Positions 7,137 through 10,502 of a stretch of DNA of 10,502 nt are shown piece by piece. A program made the translations under genes and the position numbers. Source of the DNA: JAKORR01 sp964608495 (GTDB lineage Bacteria > Armatimonadota > Zipacnadia > Zipacnadales > FEN-943). The stretch is from contig CAZSOQ010000188.1 in assembly GCA_964608495.1 (NCBI GenBank), positions 1 to 10,502 of the forward strand, in the 5' to 3' direction. The notes below the pieces were generated by a model. The model saw nothing but the letters and a program-made list of their open reading frames with translations. It was not told where the DNA came from and ran no database searches. Every line of letters starts with the position of its first letter. Position 1 is the first letter of the stretch.

Positions 7137-7982
7137 GTGCGTGTCGGTTCGTTGGTCCGCCTGGGGATGGTGGCAGGGCTTCTCGCCTCGGTGCCGTGCC
7201 GGGGACTGAGGGCTCAGACCGAGCCCGTGGTTCCCCGGCTGGTGCGTGGGGCGGCCATCACGCTGAAGGTGCGGGACCTCGACGCGTCGAGGACCAGGCT
7301 TCTGCAGGCCGTGCAGAGCTTCGACGCCACGCCCCTTGGTTCGGTGGTCCGGGTCAACTTCCAGGGCAAGAAGGACGGCTGGGTGCGTTTTGCTCTGCCC
7401 GCCGAGCGTCTGCAGGGGTGCCTGGACGCGGTAAGGGCCCTGGGCATCCTCGCCGCCGAGAAGGTGGACGTGCGCGACAGGACGAGGGAGTATGAGGACC
7501 TCAAGGAGCGCATCAGCCATCTCCGCGCGCACGAGAAAGAGCTGCTCGAAACGCTCAACTTCCCGCGCCGGATGCGCGGCTCCGACATCCTCTACATGCA
7601 GGAGCGGCTTCTGACGACCCGCTTCGAGATCAGCGGCGCGACCCAGAGCCTGCTGGCTCTGGAGAGCTCCTGCCGCACCGCTTCGCTGGTGGTCTCGCTG
7701 TTTGAGCCCGAGCCTCGCCGCGGCTTGGACGTGGGCAACTGGTACGCGTCGGCGGCCCTTCGCGCCAGGACCTCCGCCTTGCGCCTCCTGGCGAAGGGCG
7801 TCACGGCGGGCGTGTTCGCCCTGTACTTCTCCTGGGTCTGGATACCGGCGCTGATCGTCCTGGCGATCCTGGGCGTCAAGCTGCGGGCGTGGGCGAGACG
7901 GCTCGACGAAGGCCGGCGCCCCGAGGCCCCCGGCTCCCCCGACCGCGGCGCGGCTCCGCCGGCTGACGATCCCTCGCAGTGA
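7137..7982 (+). CDS. DUF4349-type exported/membrane-anchored protein
   Basis: The GTG at 7137 gives 281 residues and a clean signal peptide (MRVGSLVRLGMVAGLLAS ... LRAQ). An AGGGGGTGG run just upstream supports it over the TTG at 7089. The layout is that of DUF4349: a beta strand AAITLKVRDLDA near 39-50, a strand/turn region with VRVNFQGKKDGWVRFALPAERL (70-92, written here in parts VRVNFQG and WVRFALPAERL), then VDVRDRTREYEDLKERI, a coiled coil at about 111-180 and a strand TASLVVSLFEPEP. A single C-terminal membrane helix spans about 223-247, followed by a basic cytoplasmic tail ending in a Pro/Asp-rich stretch. The function of DUF4349 is not known; a periplasmic coiled coil anchored in the inner membrane is expected. 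The gene is divergent from the duplicated exported protein. Confidence 0.75.
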   Translation: MRVGSLVRLGMVAGLLASVPCRGLRAQTEPVVPRLVRGAAITLKVRDLDASRTRLLQAVQSFDATPLGSVVRVNFQGKKDGWVRFALPAERLQGCLDAVRALGILAAEKVDVRDRTREYEDLKERISHLRAHEKELLETLNFPRRMRGSDILYMQERLLTTRFEISGATQSLLALESSCRTASLVVSLFEPEPRRGLDVGNWYASAALRARTSALRLLAKGVTAGVFALYFSWVWIPALIVLAILGVKLRAWARRLDEGRRPEAPGSPDRGAAPPADDPSQ

Positions 7983-8127
7983 CCCGAAGGCAGGTCTCCG
8001 CGCCTGGGGCAGGAAGGCCCGCGCGACCTGGTGGAGGACAGGGGAGGGCTGTGCCGGTCGCGAAGCACCCACGGGCCGGGCATGCCGGGGACGTCACTCT
8101 CGCAGCCCCCGAGGAGGAGCGCCAGGG

Positions 8128-9147
8128 ATGGCCGCACAGCCAGCCGCACGCATCGCCTTCGTCGGCGCCGGCCGACACTCCACCGAGTCCCTCTACCCGA
8201 ACATCGCGCACGTCCCGGAATTCGGCCTGGTCGCCGTGTGCGACCTTGACGCCGCCCGGGCCGAGCACGCCGCGCGCGCCTACGGCGCGCCTGAGGTCTT
8301 CACCGACGTCGAGGCTATGCTGGACGCGGTTCAGCCCCAGGGGGTCTGTGTCTGCGGACCGGCGGAGATGCACTACGAGGTGGGTCTGCGAGTCCTCCGG
8401 CGTGGGGTACCGGTCTTCGTCGAGAAGCCTCCGGCCCCCACGCTGGCCCAGGCCCGGGAGATGGCCGCTCTCGCCCGCGAGCATGGCGTCTGGGGCCAGG
8501 TCGGCTTCATGAAGCGCTTCGCCCCGGTCAACCTCATCGCTCGCGAGTACATGGCGGGCGGCGAGTTCGGCGCGCTATCCTCGATCACTCTGATCCACGG
8601 CTGCGGGCCCTACGACGATGCCCGGCGCATGTTGATGTTCAACGGCATCCACATGCTGGACCTGGCTCGCTTCCTCGCGGGCGAGGCGACCCAGGTCTTC
8701 GCTCACGGCTACAGCGACGGCGACGGCGTGCGCGCGGTGTGCGCGGGCCTGCGGTTCGCGGGGGGCGCGGTGGGTCAGCTCAACATGAACTCCGGCCAGC
8801 ACTGGCAGGACTGCTTCGAGCAGACCTACCTCTCGGGGTCGGGAGCCGCGCTGCTCGTCGACTCCTGCTACTCCGTGGAAGTCATGTCGCAGGCGCGACG
8901 CTTCGCGCGGGGCGAGGGCCTGCAGCTCTATGGCTGGAGCGGCCGGTACTACGTCTCGGGCAACATGGCCGGCTGGCACCCCAGCGGCCACTATACGCGC
9001 GGCTACTGGGGGGAGCTCAGCCACTTCGCCCGCGCCGTGGCGGGCCTCGCCGAGCCCGGGCCGACCCTCGAGGACGGCGTCGCCGCGATCCGGCTGGTTG
9101 ACGCGATCATGGCGAGCATCGAGTCGGGCACGCCCGTGGCGCCCTGA
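8128..9147 (+). CDS. Gfo/Idh/MocA family NAD(P)-dependent oxidoreductase
   Basis: This 339-residue protein is of normal family length. The N-terminal Rossmann domain shows IAFVGAGRHST (residues 9-19) for the dinucleotide, an acidic residue ending the second strand at CDLD (D39, D41), suggesting NAD(H) preference, and the EKP motif (E99-K100-P101) with the catalytic-site lysine. The C-terminal domain carries FNGIHMLDLARFLAGE (G173, H175, D178), the family's G-x-H-x-x-D motif. It should oxidise or reduce a hydroxyl of a sugar, amino sugar or inositol in the cytoplasm. GAGGAGGAG at 8111-8119 precedes the ATG by eight bases. It stands 145 bases after the DUF4349 gene, so it probably has its own promoter. 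Its function fits the IolE-like protein upstream (oxidation before dehydration), but the substrate is unknown. Confidence 0.88.
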   Translation: MAAQPAARIAFVGAGRHSTESLYPNIAHVPEFGLVAVCDLDAARAEHAARAYGAPEVFTDVEAMLDAVQPQGVCVCGPAEMHYEVGLRVLRRGVPVFVEKPPAPTLAQAREMAALAREHGVWGQVGFMKRFAPVNLIAREYMAGGEFGALSSITLIHGCGPYDDARRMLMFNGIHMLDLARFLAGEATQVFAHGYSDGDGVRAVCAGLRFAGGAVGQLNMNSGQHWQDCFEQTYLSGSGAALLVDSCYSVEVMSQARRFARGEGLQLYGWSGRYYVSGNMAGWHPSGHYTRGYWGELSHFARAVAGLAEPGPTLEDGVAAIRLVDAIMASIESGTPVAP

Positions 9148-9196
9148 GCGGGCCCCCGGACCGTGAACCCGACGGATGCGCCATCGTATGACAGTG

Positions 9197-9236
9197 CAAG
9201 GACAACCCTTGTGGTCCGAGCTCCGTGCCAGCTCGG
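9197..9236 (+). terminator. Two adjacent hairpins downstream of the oxidoreductase gene
   Basis: CAAGG (9197-9201) and CCTTG (9207-9211) form a five-base-pair stem around a five-base loop. CCGAGCT (9216-9222) and AGCTCGG (9230-9236) form a perfect seven-base-pair stem around a seven-base loop. They lie 50-89 bases after the stop of the oxidoreductase, in the 258-base gap before the zinc-ribbon gene. No T-run follows, so a classical intrinsic terminator is not shown; a factor-dependent site or RNA-stabilising structure is possible. Confidence 0.35.
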
Positions 9237-9405
9237 CCCGGGGTGGTCGTGGCGCCGACCGAGGAGTAGCCTCGCCATCGAGGGCCCTGCCTGAGGGCGG
9301 TCGTCGTGCCTGCGCTTCCGTCACCGGGCGCGGGGCGTCGGAAGGAGCGCGTGTCCCCGGACGGAAGAGACCTCCGGCCGCCAGGCCTGGAGGCTCACCG
9401 ACGCC

Positions 9406-9927
9406 ATGGCCCTAATCAAGTGCACCGAGTGCGGGGAGCGGATCAGCGACCGCGCCTTCATGTGTCCTCACTGCGGGGTCCCGACCGGCCGCGCGGGGCC
9501 CTTCGGCTACGAGTACCGCTCCGAGGCCACCATCCTCGGCATGCCGCTGGTGCACGTGGCTAGCGGTCTTGACCCAGCCACCGGGCGCAAGCGCATCGCC
9601 CGCGGCTTCATCGCCATCGGCGACGTGGCCGTGGGCGTCATCGCGTTCGGCGGTGTCGCCGTGGGGGGACTGGCCTTCGGCGGCTTGGCCCTGGGGGTCG
9701 TCGCCCTGGGCGGCCTCGCGATCGGCGTGCTGTTGGCCCTGGGGGGCGGGGCCGTTGGCTACATCGCCGCGGGCGGGCTGGCCATCGGCTACTACGCCTT
9801 CGGTGGCGCGGCCCTGGGAGCCCACGCCTTTGGCGGGAATATCCAGGATCCCGAGGCGGCCCGGTTCCTGGACCGCTTCCTTCCCGGCGCGGCCGACTTC
9901 CTCAGAAGCGGCAGGAGAGGCCTGTGA
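9406..9927 (+). CDS. Zinc-ribbon protein with sixteen A-x-G pentapeptide-type repeats
   Basis: 173 residues; GGAGG lies 12 bases before the ATG. Residues 6-23 form a zinc ribbon: C6-x-x-C9 and C20-x-x-C23 (KCTECGERI, MCPHCGVP). From residue 64 to 144 the chain repeats every five residues as hydrophobic-Ala-x-Gly-x. Ala stands at 65, 70, 75, 80, 85, 90, 95, 100, 105, then, after one extra residue near 109-110, at 111, 116, 121, 126, 131, 136 and 141, and Gly two residues after each. This regularity suggests a solenoid such as the quadrilateral beta-helix of pentapeptide-repeat proteins, though the usual A(D/N)LXX consensus is absent. A set of glycine-rich membrane helices is the alternative. 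The C-terminal 30 residues are non-repeat with a RFLDRFLPG amphipathic segment. No signal peptide. Function unknown. I do not recognise a named family beyond the zinc ribbon. Confidence 0.8.
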   Translation: MALIKCTECGERISDRAFMCPHCGVPTGRAGPFGYEYRSEATILGMPLVHVASGLDPATGRKRIARGFIAIGDVAVGVIAFGGVAVGGLAFGGLALGVVALGGLAIGVLLALGGGAVGYIAAGGLAIGYYAFGGAALGAHAFGGNIQDPEAARFLDRFLPGAADFLRSGRRGL

Positions 9928-9972
9928 CGGCGGCGCCCGGCGCGCTCCCCGCCGCCGCGACGGCCCGGGCCG
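9928..9972 (+). terminator. Perfect hairpin after the zinc-ribbon gene, then a 12-base palindrome
   Basis: Immediately after the TGA at 9925-9927, CGGCGGCG (9928-9935) and CGCCGCCG (9950-9957) form a perfect eight-base-pair stem with a 14-base loop. The perfect palindrome CGGCCCGGGCCG follows at 9961-9972. No T-run is present. The position directly behind a stop codon suits a terminator or a 3'-end stabilising structure; the palindrome could instead be an operator for the downstream beta-helix gene. Confidence 0.35.
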
Positions 9973-10009
9973 AAGGCGCACTGCCCTTGCCCCCCGAGGT
10001 GAACCCGAC

Positions 10010-10502
10010 ATGAGCCACGTCCCTCGTCCGGCGCTCTGCCTGGCCTGGGTACTCCTGCTCGTCGCCGCCGCGCCCGCGGCCACCTATCACGTCGCCCAGA
10101 ACCATCCCGCCGCGGCCGACGACAACCCCGGCACGGAGGAGAGGCCCCTCAAGACCATCTCCGCCGCCGTCAAATCCCTCCAGGCGGGCGACACCGTCCA
10201 CGTCCACGCGGGCGTCTACCGCGAGCAGGTGGAGTTCAAGGCCTCCGGCAACGACTGGGCCTCGCCCGTCACCGTCGCCGCCTGGCCCGGCGACGAGGCG
10301 GTCATCAAGGGCTCCGACGTGGCGACCGGCTGGCAGAAGCACGAGGGCAACATATGGAAGAGGCCCGACTGGCCCGTGAACTCCCAGCTAGTCTTCGTCA
10401 ACGGCGAGAGCCTGCAGCAGATCGCGGGCGAGATGGTCACGTACCTCGTCCAGGACGAGCGCTGGCGCGGTAAGGTGGGGGAGGGGCTGGGGGACATGAC
10501 CT
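10010..10502 (+). CDS. Secreted right-handed parallel beta-helix protein, N-terminal part (partial)
   Basis: The frame opens with an ATG at 10010 and runs to the window edge without a stop (164 codons). GAGGTGA at 9996-10002 is a good ribosome binding site, seven bases upstream. Residues 1-24 are a signal peptide with a Leu/Val/Ala core ending APAA. Next comes TYHVAQNHP, ADDNPGTEERPLKTISAAV and LQAGDTVHVHAGVYRE. This is the usual opening of DUF1565 / pectate-lyase-like beta-helix proteins: a low-complexity Asp/Asn/Gly turn, a capping helix, then the first rung. A further strand set follows (VTVAAWPGDEAVIKGSD). Such proteins are often extracellular polysaccharide lyases, hydrolases or binding proteins. 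The catalytic region lies beyond the window, so the substrate is unknown. Confidence 0.82.
   Translation, partial: MSHVPRPALCLAWVLLLVAAAPAATYHVAQNHPAAADDNPGTEERPLKTISAAVKSLQAGDTVHVHAGVYREQVEFKASGNDWASPVTVAAWPGDEAVIKGSDVATGWQKHEGNIWKRPDWPVNSQLVFVNGESLQQIAGEMVTYLVQDERWRGKVGEGLGDMT

Noticed and set aside
6888..8072. A 394-codon minus-strand open frame opposite the DUF4349-type gene
   Set aside because: It overlaps the start of the duplicated exported gene and the whole DUF4349-type gene and lacks any recognisable domain.
1..10502. CRISPR array, tRNA or rRNA gene, insertion sequence
   Set aside because: No regularly spaced repeat, no tRNA-like cloverleaf or rRNA sequence and no transposase-like protein was seen.

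Overview
The window is a very GC-rich bacterial segment (roughly 70 % G+C by eye). Genes are densely packed, with GGAGG-type ribosome binding sites and some GTG starts. It shows no RNA genes, CRISPR array or transposase. Paired sugar isomerases, a Gfo/Idh/MocA oxidoreductase, a large GH42-like protein, secreted carbohydrate-binding and parallel beta-helix proteins, and an ADP-ribosylglycohydrolase-family enzyme suggest a polysaccharide- or glycoside-degrading bacterium of the Planctomycetota / Armatimonadota / Hydrogenedentota kind. The phylum cannot be fixed from this sequence alone.

Layout: (1) 1-949, minus strand, the N-terminal part of a secreted protein with a CBM-like module, cut by the window edge. 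(2) 950-1207, a divergent intergenic region with a large imperfect inverted repeat. (3) 1208-6093, plus strand, four co-directional genes with gaps of 18, 92 and 108 bases: two different TIM-barrel sugar isomerase/epimerases (the second IolE-like), a 668-residue GH42-like protein and an ADP-ribosylglycohydrolase-family enzyme. This is the likely catabolic operon. (4) 6109-7982, a divergent pair of envelope genes: a small exported protein with an internal duplication (minus) and a DUF4349-type membrane protein (plus). (5) 8128-9147, a Gfo/Idh/MocA dehydrogenase. (6) 9406-9927, a zinc-ribbon protein with sixteen five-residue A-x-G repeats. (7) 10010 to the edge, the start of a secreted parallel beta-helix protein.

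Working model (inference): secreted proteins at both ends bind or cut a carbohydrate outside the cytoplasm. The GH42-like protein and the ADP-ribosylglycohydrolase homologue may release sugar from glycosides inside the cell. The two isomerases and the dehydrogenase would then interconvert or oxidise it. No transporter, kinase or regulator is in view, so the substrate is open. The items most worth a second look are the GH42-like protein, which keeps a Cys4 zinc-site pattern but lacks the usual acid/base Glu, the highly regular pentapeptide-type repeat protein, and the duplicated exported protein.
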